From NCBI GenBank assembly GCA_026990045.1, contig JALSIK010000008.1:1-6948 (forward strand): a DNA stretch of 6,948 bases, in the 5' to 3' direction. Origin of the DNA: Chromatiales bacterium. GTDB lineage: Bacteria > Pseudomonadota > Gammaproteobacteria > CAMYNG01. Made by a program: the position numbers and the translations under genes. Within the stretch, counting starts at the first letter, position 1, and each line of letters begins with the position of its first letter. The notes beneath the pieces were generated by a model, which saw only the letters and a program-made list of their open reading frames with translations, did no database searches and had not been told where the DNA came from. Of this stretch, positions 1 through 6,210 are shown piece by piece.

Positions 1-1
1 C

Positions 2-2725
2 GAGAACATCCTGCCGCGCATGCGGCGCCTGTTCAGCTATCTCTCCGAGCTGGCCGAGCATCTCAACTACGTGGATGCCCCGGTCTCCGTCTCCTATCCC
101 ATCAAGACCTACGACACCCTCCGCGATCTGCGCCAGCGGGACTACAAGGTCCGGGCCGACAGCATGGAGGGCATGAAGCGCATCGATTTCTCCTTCGAGT
201 GCGCGGCGGACGGTCACGTCCAGTTCGAGGTGGAGAACAAGCTCTACATCGAGCGGCTGGAGGAGTACCTCACCAGCGCCCGCCTCAACTATGTCTGCAA
301 CAAGTTCAAGGACAGCCGCCACAACGTGACCTCGGCGCGATTCCGCATCGACAACCATGTCCCCGTGAGCCTGGTGTTCGAGGTGGACGTGGACAAGGGC
401 ATGATCCGGACCGAGATCCGCAACCACAGCGGACTGCACGTGGACCGGTTCACGGTGGACCCGGCGGACATCGACGACGATTTCCTGGAGGAACTGGGCA
501 AGTTCATCCTGCGCCAGGAGTCGCGCCTGTTCCGGCTGGAGATCTCGGAGGAGGAGCGCCAGCGCATCCGTGAACGCCTGAAGAACGGCGGCAAGGCTCC
601 GCCCGAGCGCAAGCGCGGGAAGTCGGGCAACGGCTTCAGCCTGGGCCTGCGCCGCAAGCGGCGCAAGGAGGCCGCGAAGGCCGAGGCGCCGCCGTCACCG
701 GAGCCGCCAGCGCCGGAGCCGGCAGCGGCGGAATCGGCGTCCGGGGTGCCTCCGGCAGAGGCTTCATCGCCGCCGCCCAGGGCAGCTCCCGAACCGGTGG
801 CCGCGCCCGTTGGCGAAACCTCGGCGGAAAAGTCGCAGGAGGCACCAGCCGCACCGGCCAGGGCCGAGTCCCCGCCGCCCGGGGCGAAACGGCCTCCGGA
901 AGACGGGGACTCCGGGCGCGGCGCCCCGTCCAGTGGGGCGGCCGGCCCGCCGCCCGCGGACGTGCCGCCGGGGCCGCCCATGCCGGAGGTGCCTGCCGAA
1001 CCCACCGCGTCACAGCTCATGGCCATGGCGGATCGGGACGACGATCTGGGCGGTTTCGAGCTGCAGTTCTCCACCATGCCGGCGGCGTACAAGCCCCTGG
1101 AGTCGGTGGCGGAGCTGGGCCGCGGAATCACCGAGCGCCTGCAGGAGCTGGAAAAGCTGCCCGGGCAGATGATGCGCGACGCCGCGCAGATGCTCGATGA
1201 TCTGAACCATACCACGCTGGATGCGGAGGAGCGGCTGGCGCTGGCGAGGGCCGTGTTCGGGCGCGTGTATCCGGTCATCATGGAGTGCTATGCGAGCTGC
1301 GCCCGGGACGGTGCATTGCTCAAGGAGGGGGAGAAGGAGGCCATCCTCGAGGCCTCGGTGGAGGTGGCCGAGCAGGTGGCCACCGCCTACAAGCACGCCT
1401 TCAAGTCCGCCTACACTCCCGATGCCCGCCGCTTCGCGGCGGTGGCGTCCAGGCTGAGCCAGTGGGGTTTCCGGATCCTGGAGATGATCCGGCTCGAACA
1501 GCGCCTGCGGGCGCTCAAGTACCAGAAGCTCCCGCGCCCGGCGTGGCTGGATGCCAACCAGGTGTTCTTTTCCCTGTTGCGGCACGAGGCCATCGATGAA
1601 GCCTGGCCGCTGACCAGTCGTATCGGCCTGGTCCCGCCGGGGGAGGATGCCGGCGATGCCGGTGATCATCAGAGCAGCGTGCGCCGGGTGTATCTTTCGC
1701 TGCAGCTGTTCGGCGTGCTGGACGTGATCACCTGGCCGGCGTCCCTGTTCTATTTTCCCGATGCCTACCTGGACGAGCTGGAGGAGGGCCTGCGCATCGA
1801 GCAGGACAGCGGCGAGAAGCTGGAGCAGGGCTGCCTCATCACCTTCCTGCTCAATGACGGTCCGCCCCTGCACAAGCGCAACGATGCCATTCCCGCCCCG
1901 GCACTGCGCATCGACTTCTCGCGCCTGTTCCAGCGCATCGTGCGGGAGCACGAGGACCTGGCCAACATGATGTTCATCAACGCGGTGGACGAGGAGAAGC
2001 TTTCTCCCTCGCTGGCGGCGCTGGACGCGCAGGAGCGGATCCCGGTGCTGGAGATGATGCTGCTGGCCCTGCAGCGGCGCGAGCGCAAGCATGATCGCCA
2101 CGCGGTGTTCGGAACCGAGAAGCTGTGGGTGCACTTCGGGTTCGCGGCCTGCTATACCAACCTGTCCGGGTTCGTGCATCCGGACGGAGACGACCGGGAG
2201 AAGTCGCTGCGCTACGTGGAGCTGATCCAGCAGAAGTCCATCGAGCTGGCCGAGCGTAACCCCCCGTTTACTGCCGTGCCCTGGAAGATCATCAACTTCA
2301 GTACCGGTGGCCTGCTGGTGGCCAACGATTCCCCCAAGTTCAATACGCCGCTGCGGGTGGGACAGCTCGTGGCCTTTCGCCCGGCGGACAACCCCGACCT
2401 GCCGCTCATGGGGTTCATCGGGCGCATCCAGCGGCCGGTGGAGCATCAGATCGAGATCAGCATCATCCGCCTGGCCAAGTACGCGGAAGCGGCGCTGGCA
2501 CAGGACCAGCGGGAGGCACGGGGCGAGGACGGCAAGCCGGTGATCCTGGTGCAGGACTTCGACGGCCGCTGGCAGCTCGTCGTGCTGCACGATTACGGCT
2601 ATACCACGGGTACGCCGCTCAAGCTGGTGCGCGGCAGCGGCGTGCGCATCCTCCTGCGCCTGGGCGACATCTGGATGACCAAGCGCGATTTCACCGTGTT
2701 CGAGGTGCGCTCGGCCAGTCTGTAG
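2..2725 (+). CDS. Large modular protein of unknown function with C-terminal PilZ-like domain (5' end probably outside the window)
   Basis: I do not recognise a named family for the whole protein. The first in-window ATG is at 20, but the frame is open to the left edge, those codons all end in G or C, and no Shine-Dalgarno sequence precedes the ATG, so the true start is probably upstream. Numbering from the ATG at 20 (901 residues), four parts are visible. Residues 1-190 are a conserved-looking alpha/beta region. Residues about 190-335 are a low-complexity Ala/Pro/Glu linker that opens with a basic Arg/Lys patch. Residues about 345-740 are mostly helical. Residues about 745-830 look PilZ-like, with NFSTGG at 759-764 matching the [D/N]xSxxG motif, followed by another beta-rich stretch at about 837-897. 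The RxxxR half of the c-di-GMP site is not evident just upstream, so nucleotide binding is uncertain. There is no obvious membrane segment, suggesting a cytoplasmic protein. A signalling or c-di-GMP-related role is inference only. Confidence 0.85.
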   Translation, partial: ENILPRMRRLFSYLSELAEHLNYVDAPVSVSYPIKTYDTLRDLRQRDYKVRADSMEGMKRIDFSFECAADGHVQFEVENKLYIERLEEYLTSARLNYVCNKFKDSRHNVTSARFRIDNHVPVSLVFEVDVDKGMIRTEIRNHSGLHVDRFTVDPADIDDDFLEELGKFILRQESRLFRLEISEEERQRIRERLKNGGKAPPERKRGKSGNGFSLGLRRKRRKEAAKAEAPPSPEPPAPEPAAAESASGVPPAEASSPPPRAAPEPVAAPVGETSAEKSQEAPAAPARAESPPPGAKRPPEDGDSGRGAPSSGAAGPPPADVPPGPPMPEVPAEPTASQLMAMADRDDDLGGFELQFSTMPAAYKPLESVAELGRGITERLQELEKLPGQMMRDAAQMLDDLNHTTLDAEERLALARAVFGRVYPVIMECYASCARDGALLKEGEKEAILEASVEVAEQVATAYKHAFKSAYTPDARRFAAVASRLSQWGFRILEMIRLEQRLRALKYQKLPRPAWLDANQVFFSLLRHEAIDEAWPLTSRIGLVPPGEDAGDAGDHQSSVRRVYLSLQLFGVLDVITWPASLFYFPDAYLDELEEGLRIEQDSGEKLEQGCLITFLLNDGPPLHKRNDAIPAPALRIDFSRLFQRIVREHEDLANMMFINAVDEEKLSPSLAALDAQERIPVLEMMLLALQRRERKHDRHAVFGTEKLWVHFGFAACYTNLSGFVHPDGDDREKSLRYVELIQQKSIELAERNPPFTAVPWKIINFSTGGLLVANDSPKFNTPLRVGQLVAFRPADNPDLPLMGFIGRIQRPVEHQIEISIIRLAKYAEAALAQDQREARGEDGKPVILVQDFDGRWQLVVLHDYGYTTGTPLKLVRGSGVRILLRLGDIWMTKRDFTVFEVRSASL

Positions 2726-2758
2726 CCGGTACTTCACCTGCTCATTGCATATATTGCG

Positions 2759-2860
2759 TCTCCCCCTGGAGGAGAAGGGGCCAGGGCGACGAGGGCTGCG
2801 CGAGCAGGAAAAACCCGTGTTCCCATCCCTCACCCTGCCCCTCTCCCGGCGGGAGAGGGA
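2759..2860. repeat. Pair of inverted REP-like repeat units
   Basis: Two related units face each other. The first, at about 2759-2795, read on the minus strand begins CCCTC and continues through GCCCCTTCTCC to a GGGGGAGA end; it has an internal CCCTGG (2764-2769) / CCAGGG (2781-2786) stem. The second, at 2827-2860 on the plus strand, begins CCCTCACCC and forms a perfect 9-bp stem, CCCTCTCCC (2839-2847) and GGGAGAGGG (2851-2859), with a GGC loop. The sequence style matches the short CCCTC...GGGAGAGGG palindromes that are widespread between genes in gammaproteobacteria. The paired head-to-head layout resembles a BIME. Copy number in the genome cannot be judged from this window. Confidence 0.65.
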
Positions 2861-2885
2861 ACCGTCTGTTCGCGTGCTGCGGGGT

Positions 2886-2908
2886 GCTGGCACCGCGGCC
2901 GGCTTTTT
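2886..2908 (+). terminator. Possible Rho-independent terminator after the PilZ-like gene
   Basis: GCTGGC at 2886-2891 can pair with GCCGGC at 2898-2903 (one G-U pair) around a 6-base loop, followed directly by TTTTT at 2904-2908. It lies about 160 bases past the stop codon of the plus-strand gene, inside a repeat cluster, so the hairpin may instead be a by-product of the repeats. No better terminator is visible for the gene ending at 2725. Confidence 0.35.
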
Positions 2909-2916
2909 CCATCCCC

Positions 2917-2937
2917 CTTCCCCGCATGACGGGGGAG
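2917..2937. repeat. Third GC-rich hairpin of the intergenic repeat cluster
   Basis: CTTCCCC at 2917-2923 pairs with GGGGGAG at 2931-2937 (one G-U pair) around the loop GCATGAC. The C-rich and then G-rich arms resemble the two units just upstream, so this may be a degenerate third copy. Confidence 0.4.
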
Positions 2938-2945
2938 AGTCGTAG

Positions 2946-3003
2946 GGTGCGTTCGCTTTGCGAACGCACCGGCAGGAAGGTGCGATGGCTTCGCTATCGT
3001 ATC
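2946..3003. repeat. Two tandem related 25-base hairpins (GGTGCG type)
   Basis: The first hairpin is perfect: GGTGCGTTCGC (2946-2956), loop TTT, GCGAACGCACC (2960-2970). The second starts 33 bases further on: GGTGCGATGGC (2979-2989), loop TTC, GCTATCGTATC (2993-3003), 11 pairs including three G-U. Both open with GGTGCG and have 3-base loops, so they look like two copies of one element, the second partly decayed. The GTAGGGTGCG... motif before the first copy is a common intergenic repeat in gammaproteobacterial genomes. The rest of the gap, to 3144, shows only a weak CCCCGG (3024-3029) / CCGGGG (3045-3050) inverted repeat and no gene. Confidence 0.6.
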
Positions 3004-3144
3004 CTGCGCCAAGCAGGCCCTCACCCCGGCGCGCCGTCCGGGAACCGGGGCGATCATGGATTTCGTCCCGGGTGCCATCCGGCGGGCGCCTGCCATCGAG
3101 GCACGAAGGCACGATCCACCGTGAATTTTATGCGACTGTCGGGT

Positions 3145-4017
3145 TCAATCCGGGGAGACGCCGTACCGGGCGAGGAGCCGGCGCAGGCTCTCGGTCTGCG
3201 CGTGGACGAAGGCCCGGCGCACGGGGTTGGTCCGCGCGGCCCGGGCCCAGGCCCGGCCCGGGCTCAGGCCCGCCAGCTCGTACAGCGCCGGGGCCGGGTA
3301 GTAGAAGGCATCGACGAAGCGGCGGAACAACAGGCCCAGCAGCGGCCGCAGGAGCCGTCGGCGCCGGGCCGACGTTCCCGCCAGGTGCATGGACAGGGTG
3401 TCCAGGGCATGGGTGACGTGGCGGGCCTCGTCCATCATGTGCACCCGCACCACGTCCAGGATCGCCGGGCACAGGCCATGGCCATGGCGCTTGATGTAGC
3501 GGTTGAACCGGTCCGGGACTTCCTCGCCGATGAGTACCGCGGCCCAGAAGGGCAGGGAATCGAACGGGGTGGCGCGGGCCAGCAGGGCCAGCAGGCGCAG
3601 GCCCCCGCGGCGCAGGGGCGGGCGGGGCAGCCCGGCGCGCTGGATGAGATGGAGGAACATGAGGCTGTGGCCGGCCTCCTCGCGCAGCTCGTGCAGGTGG
3701 TAGATGAGCCGCGGCAGATTGTCCCGGCCGGCGCGCAGGGAGCGGGTCAGGCGCTCCATGAACAGGCCCTCCAGCCACAGGCCCATTTCCACGGTGTGCA
3801 GGAACTCGTAGTGTGACAGCGCCCGGCGCTGGGGCTCGGGCAGCGCGGCGAAGGTCTCCAGGCCGTGCAGGGACAGGGCCTCGGGCGGCAGCCACCAGTC
3901 GGCCAGCGACAGGCGGTCCCAGGCCACCCGGGCCAGCGGGTCGGCGTAGGGGCTGCTGTTGCGGGCGAGCTGCTCCCGCAGCGGGTCGCTGGAGGGTGGC
4001 GGATGGGACGGGGCCAT
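3145..4017 (-). CDS. AurF-like non-heme diiron oxygenase
   Basis: A 290-residue protein of the AurF family of diiron oxygenases, whose studied members (AurF, CmlI) oxidise aryl amines to nitro groups. The ligand pattern is complete: E77 in HTVEMGLWLE, E114-x-x-H117 in REEAGHS, E166 in GEEVPDRF, then H193-x3-E197-x2-H200 in HMMDEARH. These seven residues follow the AurF order, and the E166-to-H193 spacing of 27 matches AurF E196-to-H223 as I recall it. The protein should be soluble; its hydrophobic stretches fit the four-helix ferritin-like bundle. The ATG (4015-4017) is the first start after an in-frame TAG at 4027-4029. No clear Shine-Dalgarno sequence precedes it. It stands alone on the minus strand, between a repeat cluster and a divergent tRNA gene, with no biosynthetic partner in view. 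The substrate is therefore unknown, and N-oxygenation is inferred from the family. No terminator is evident past 3145. Confidence 0.88.
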   Translation of the reverse strand: MAPSHPPPSSDPLREQLARNSSPYADPLARVAWDRLSLADWWLPPEALSLHGLETFAALPEPQRRALSHYEFLHTVEMGLWLEGLFMERLTRSLRAGRDNLPRLIYHLHELREEAGHSLMFLHLIQRAGLPRPPLRRGGLRLLALLARATPFDSLPFWAAVLIGEEVPDRFNRYIKRHGHGLCPAILDVVRVHMMDEARHVTHALDTLSMHLAGTSARRRRLLRPLLGLLFRRFVDAFYYPAPALYELAGLSPGRAWARAARTNPVRRAFVHAQTESLRRLLARYGVSPD

Positions 4018-4092
4018 GCCTGGATTCTAGGCCAGGGGCGGGGGGATTGCAGCGCCGGGGCCGTTTGCGCCCCCGGGCGGGTTGGTTTACCC

Positions 4093-4120
4093 TTGGCAGC
4101 CCTGCCGGGCGGGGCATCCC
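4093..4120 (+). promoter_or_regulatory. Weak candidate promoter for tRNA-Ser
   Basis: TTGGCA at 4093-4098 matches the sigma-70 -35 box TTGACA at five of six positions. The hexamer 16 bases downstream (CATCCC, 4115-4120) matches the -10 box poorly. It is followed by a GC-rich stretch, as expected for stringently controlled stable RNA promoters. It sits in the 117-base divergent gap between the oxygenase gene and the tRNA, so position is the main support. Confidence 0.25.
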
Positions 4121-4134
4121 TCCCTGCAGGCACC

Positions 4135-4225
4135 GGAGAGGTGTCCGAGTGGTTGAAGGAGCACGCCTGGAAAGTGTGTATACGGTAACCCCGTATCGAG
4201 GGTTCGAATCCCTCCCTCTCCGCCA
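4135..4225 (+). tRNA. tRNA-Ser, anticodon GGA
   Basis: A complete class II tRNA closely similar to E. coli tRNA-Ser(GGA). The acceptor strands GGAGAGG (4135-4141) and CCTCTCC (4215-4221) pair perfectly, followed by discriminator G4222 and an encoded CCA (4223-4225). The anticodon stem CACGC/GUGUG encloses the loop CTGGAAA (4167-4173), with anticodon GGA at 4169-4171, reading UCC and UCU codons. The long variable arm (ATACGG...CCGTAT) is the serine hallmark, and the T-arm is GAGGG-TTCGAAT-CCCTC. All arms are intact, so the gene should be functional. Confidence 0.98.
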
Positions 4226-4226
4226 T

Positions 4227-4266
4227 CCATGGGAAAAGGGGCCCTGTGGGGCCCCTTTTCCCATGG
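4227..4266 (+). terminator. Strong hairpin after tRNA-Ser, probable intrinsic terminator
   Basis: A perfect 18-bp stem, ccatgggaaaaggggccc (4227-4244) with its reverse complement at 4249-4266, and loop TGTG. The inner part AAAAGGGGCCC...GGGCCCCTTTT has the A-tract, GC stem, T-tract layout of a bidirectional terminator, and it begins one base after the tRNA CCA. The T-tract is only four bases and lies inside the arm, so the outer 7 bp (ccatggg/cccatgg) may serve another purpose. Confidence 0.75.
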
Positions 4267-4277
4267 TATAGATGGGT

Positions 4278-4293
4278 GGATTCGAACCCTCGA
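4278..4293 (-). repeat. Inverted copy of the tRNA-Ser T-arm segment
   Basis: Read on the minus strand, 4278-4293 is tcgagggttcgaatcc, identical over 16 bases to 4196-4211 within the tRNA-Ser T-arm. The following bases on the minus strand (acccatctata) do not complete a T-stem or acceptor stem, so this is not a working tRNA. Together with the terminator arms it forms a near-palindrome centred on 4245-4248. Confidence 0.7.
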
Positions 4294-4295
4294 AG

Positions 4296-4301
4296 TATAA
4301 T
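4296..4301 (+). promoter_or_regulatory. Isolated TATAAT, possible -10 box upstream of ffs
   Basis: A perfect TATAAT hexamer lies 107 bases before the mature 5' end of the SRP RNA. No good -35 box is visible at 16-18 bases upstream, and a transcript from here would need a leader of about 100 bases removed. It is recorded because no better promoter was found between the tRNA terminator and ffs. Confidence 0.2.
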
Positions 4302-4407
4302 GGGTTTGGGTTCGAGCCGAGCGCCGCGGAGCGGTGCGAGGCAACGCCGGAGCACCCTTGCGGGCATGGACGCAGCGACGGCGGCTCCAATGAATGTGCA
4401 GCGTCAT

Positions 4408-4519
4408 GGTGACTTGCGCCGGTCCCCCCGCGACGACAAGCCGTGAACCCGGTCAGGCCCGGAAGGGAGCAGCCGTAGCGGTGGACTCGGGCGCCGGGGT
4501 GTGGCTGGCGTGAGTCGCC
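4408..4519 (+). ncRNA. ffs: 4.5S RNA, the bacterial signal recognition particle RNA
   Basis: This RNA binds Ffh to form the SRP that sends nascent inner-membrane proteins to FtsY and the Sec translocon. The conserved domain IV is clear at about 4451-4474: GGTCAGGCCC, the GGAA tetraloop at 4461-4464, then GGGAGCAGCC, nearly identical to E. coli 4.5S RNA. The ends close the long hairpin: GGTGACTTGCGCCGGTC (4408-4424) pairs throughout with GGCTGGCGTGAGTCGCC (4503-4519), counting G-U pairs. The length of about 112 bases matches the 114 of E. coli, and it lacks the Alu domain of longer SRP RNAs. The exact ends are inferred from the pairing. It lies 64 bases before dnaX on the same strand. Confidence 0.95.
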
Positions 4520-4534
4520 TCCCATTCCTTCCCG

Positions 4535-4554
4535 GGAGCCGGTAAAATGGTTCC
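4535..4554 (+). promoter_or_regulatory. TAAAAT within a small hairpin between ffs and dnaX
   Basis: TAAAAT (4543-4548) resembles a -10 box and would start a dnaX transcript about 30 bases before its ATG, but no matching -35 box is seen. The same bases form the loop of a hairpin, GGAGCC (4535-4540) with GGTTCC (4549-4554). That hairpin could instead belong to ffs 3' processing or termination, with a T-run at 4574-4577 further on. The two readings cannot be separated from the sequence. Confidence 0.2.
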
Positions 4555-4583
4555 GGGCCGGGTCATACATTCCTTTTGATTCA

Positions 4584-6191
4584 ATGAGTTACCAGGTTCT
4601 CGCGCGCAAGTGGCGCCCGCGCAGCTTCGCCGCCATGGTGGGGCAGGAGCACGTGCTGCGGGCGCTGGTCAATGCGCTGGACAACGACCGCCTGCACCAC
4701 GCCTACCTGTTCACCGGCACCCGCGGGGTGGGCAAGACCACCGTGGCCCGGATCCTGGCCAAGGCCCTCAACTGCGAGGCCGGGGTGGGATCCCAGCCCT
4801 GCGGCGAGTGCACCGCCTGCCGCGAGATCGACGAGGGGCGGTTCGTGGACCTCATCGAGGTGGACGCCGCCTCGCGCACCAAGGTGGAGGACACGCGCGA
4901 GCTGCTGGACAACGTGCAGTACGCCCCCACGCGGGGCCGTTACAAGGTGTACCTCATCGACGAGGTGCACATGCTCTCCAGTCACAGCTTCAACGCCCTG
5001 CTCAAGACGCTGGAGGAGCCCCCGCCCCACGTCAAGTTCCTGCTGGCCACCACCGACCCGCAGAAGCTGCCGGTGACCGTTCTTTCGCGGTGTCTCCAGT
5101 TCAACCTGCGCCGGCTCGACGCCGGGGCCATCCGCGATCACCTGGCGCACATCCTGGGCGAGGAGGGCATCGAGCACGAGCCCGCCGCCCTGGGGCTGCT
5201 GGCCCGGGCCGCCGACGGCAGCATGCGCGACGCCCTGAGCCTGCTGGACCAGGCCATCGCCTACGGCGGCGGCGCCGTGCGCGAGGCCGAGGTGCGGGCC
5301 ATGCTGGGCACCATCGAGGACCGCCATGTGGAGGCTCTGCTCGGGGCCGTGGCCGCAGGCGATGCCCCGGCCCTGTTCCGGGCGGTGGAGGCCCTGGCCC
5401 GGGGCGCGCCCGACTTCGGCGGGGTGCTCGATGCGCTGCTGGGCACGCTGCACGCGGTGGCCGTGATCCAGCAGGTGCCGGAGGCCTGGGACGAGGGCAT
5501 GGGTGAGCGGGAGATGCTGGAGGCGCTGGCCGCGGCCATGGCCCCCGAGGACGTGCAGCTCTACTACCAGATTGCACTGACCGGCCGGCGCGACCTGCCC
5601 CTGGCCCCGGATCCCCGCACCGGTTTCGAGATGACCCTGCTGCGCATGCTGGCCTTCCGGCCGGCGGACGCCGCCGCCAATGGTGCGGCGCCCGCCGCGG
5701 CATCGGGGAGTCGTGGCGCCCCGGCGTCTGCCCCGGCCGGATCGGCGACGCCGGCTGCCGTCCCGGCCGCGGAGGCGGCGCCACCGGCGGCGGACGGCGG
5801 GCCGGCGGCCGAGTGGCAGGCACTGGCCGCGGCGCTGCCGTTGCGCGGCGCGGTGCGCCAGCTGGCCATGCACTGCGTGCTGGTGGAGCGCGACGGGAGC
5901 CGCTGGCGCTTCCGGGTGGACGGCGGGGCCACCGCCCTCAACACGCCCGAGCGGGTGGCCCGGCTCGAGAAGGCCCTCGCCGCCCACGTGGGGTCCGAGG
6001 TGAAGGTGCAGATCGAGGCCGGGGACGGGGAGCCGGCAACGGAGGAATCGCCGGCGGCGCGGGCGGCGCGGGAGGCGGCCGAGCGCCAGGCCCGGGCGGA
6101 GGCGGCCATCGCCGAGGACGCCAACGTGCGCGTCCTGCTGGAGACCTTCGACGGGCAGGTGCGCCCGGGCAGCGTGCGTCCCCTGGACTGA
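4584..6191 (+). CDS. dnaX: DNA polymerase III clamp-loader subunit tau (gamma/tau)
   Basis: The ATPase and organiser of the clamp loader, which opens the beta clamp and ties core polymerases to the replisome. The 535 residues contain Walker A GTRGVGKT (45-52), zinc ligands C64, C73, C76 and C79, Walker B DE (126-127), the SRC arginine-finger motif (168-170) and the sensor 2 region GSMRDALS (212-219), at positions matching E. coli. Domain III ends near 360. An Ala/Pro linker (about 361-408) leads to the gammaproteobacterial tau C-terminal domain, beginning EWQALAAALPL and ending PGSVRPL. The protein is shorter than E. coli tau (643), mainly through a reduced linker. The start is set by the conserved MSYQVLARKWRP; no Shine-Dalgarno sequence precedes it. 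No A-rich slippery heptamer is present, so gamma is not made the E. coli way. It is first gene of the dnaX-ybaB-recR operon. Confidence 0.98.
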   Translation: MSYQVLARKWRPRSFAAMVGQEHVLRALVNALDNDRLHHAYLFTGTRGVGKTTVARILAKALNCEAGVGSQPCGECTACREIDEGRFVDLIEVDAASRTKVEDTRELLDNVQYAPTRGRYKVYLIDEVHMLSSHSFNALLKTLEEPPPHVKFLLATTDPQKLPVTVLSRCLQFNLRRLDAGAIRDHLAHILGEEGIEHEPAALGLLARAADGSMRDALSLLDQAIAYGGGAVREAEVRAMLGTIEDRHVEALLGAVAAGDAPALFRAVEALARGAPDFGGVLDALLGTLHAVAVIQQVPEAWDEGMGEREMLEALAAAMAPEDVQLYYQIALTGRRDLPLAPDPRTGFEMTLLRMLAFRPADAAANGAAPAAASGSRGAPASAPAGSATPAAVPAAEAAPPAADGGPAAEWQALAAALPLRGAVRQLAMHCVLVERDGSRWRFRVDGGATALNTPERVARLEKALAAHVGSEVKVQIEAGDGEPATEESPAARAAREAAERQARAEAAIAEDANVRVLLETFDGQVRPGSVRPLD

Positions 6192-6210
6192 TGGCAACCC
6201 TGGAGGAGAC

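Noticed and set aside
2759..3003. CRISPR array
   Set aside because: The units are palindromic, unequal and partly inverted, with no regular unique spacers and no cas genes in the window.
2830..3096. Short minus-strand frames in the 2726-3144 gap
   Set aside because: Their translation is made of the repeat units themselves, a known source of false gene calls.
1010..3112. 700-codon open frame on the minus strand
   Set aside because: It is mostly antisense to the PilZ-like gene, is rich in His/Gln/Arg as expected of a GC-rich shadow, and runs through the intergenic repeats. No family features were seen.
2884..3816. 310-codon open frame on the plus strand
   Set aside because: It starts in the repeat cluster and then runs antisense to the oxygenase, whose catalytic residues are clearly on the minus strand.
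4278..4350. A second tRNA gene on the minus strand
   Set aside because: Only the T-loop and one side of its stem are recognisable. The T-stem has two mismatches and no acceptor, anticodon or D-arm was found.
3747..4367. Minus-strand frame of 206 codons containing EGFEPSIRGYRIHTF
   Set aside because: That peptide is the antisense translation of tRNA-Ser, a familiar false protein in annotations.
3128..4570. 480-codon minus-strand frame
   Set aside because: It crosses the SRP RNA and tRNA genes and overlaps the oxygenase in the wrong frame, with low-complexity Arg/Pro/Ala content.
5016..5036. C-rich stretch in dnaX as a possible frameshift site
   Set aside because: It lies near codon 146, inside the ATPase domain, so a shift there would destroy the protein rather than yield a gamma form.
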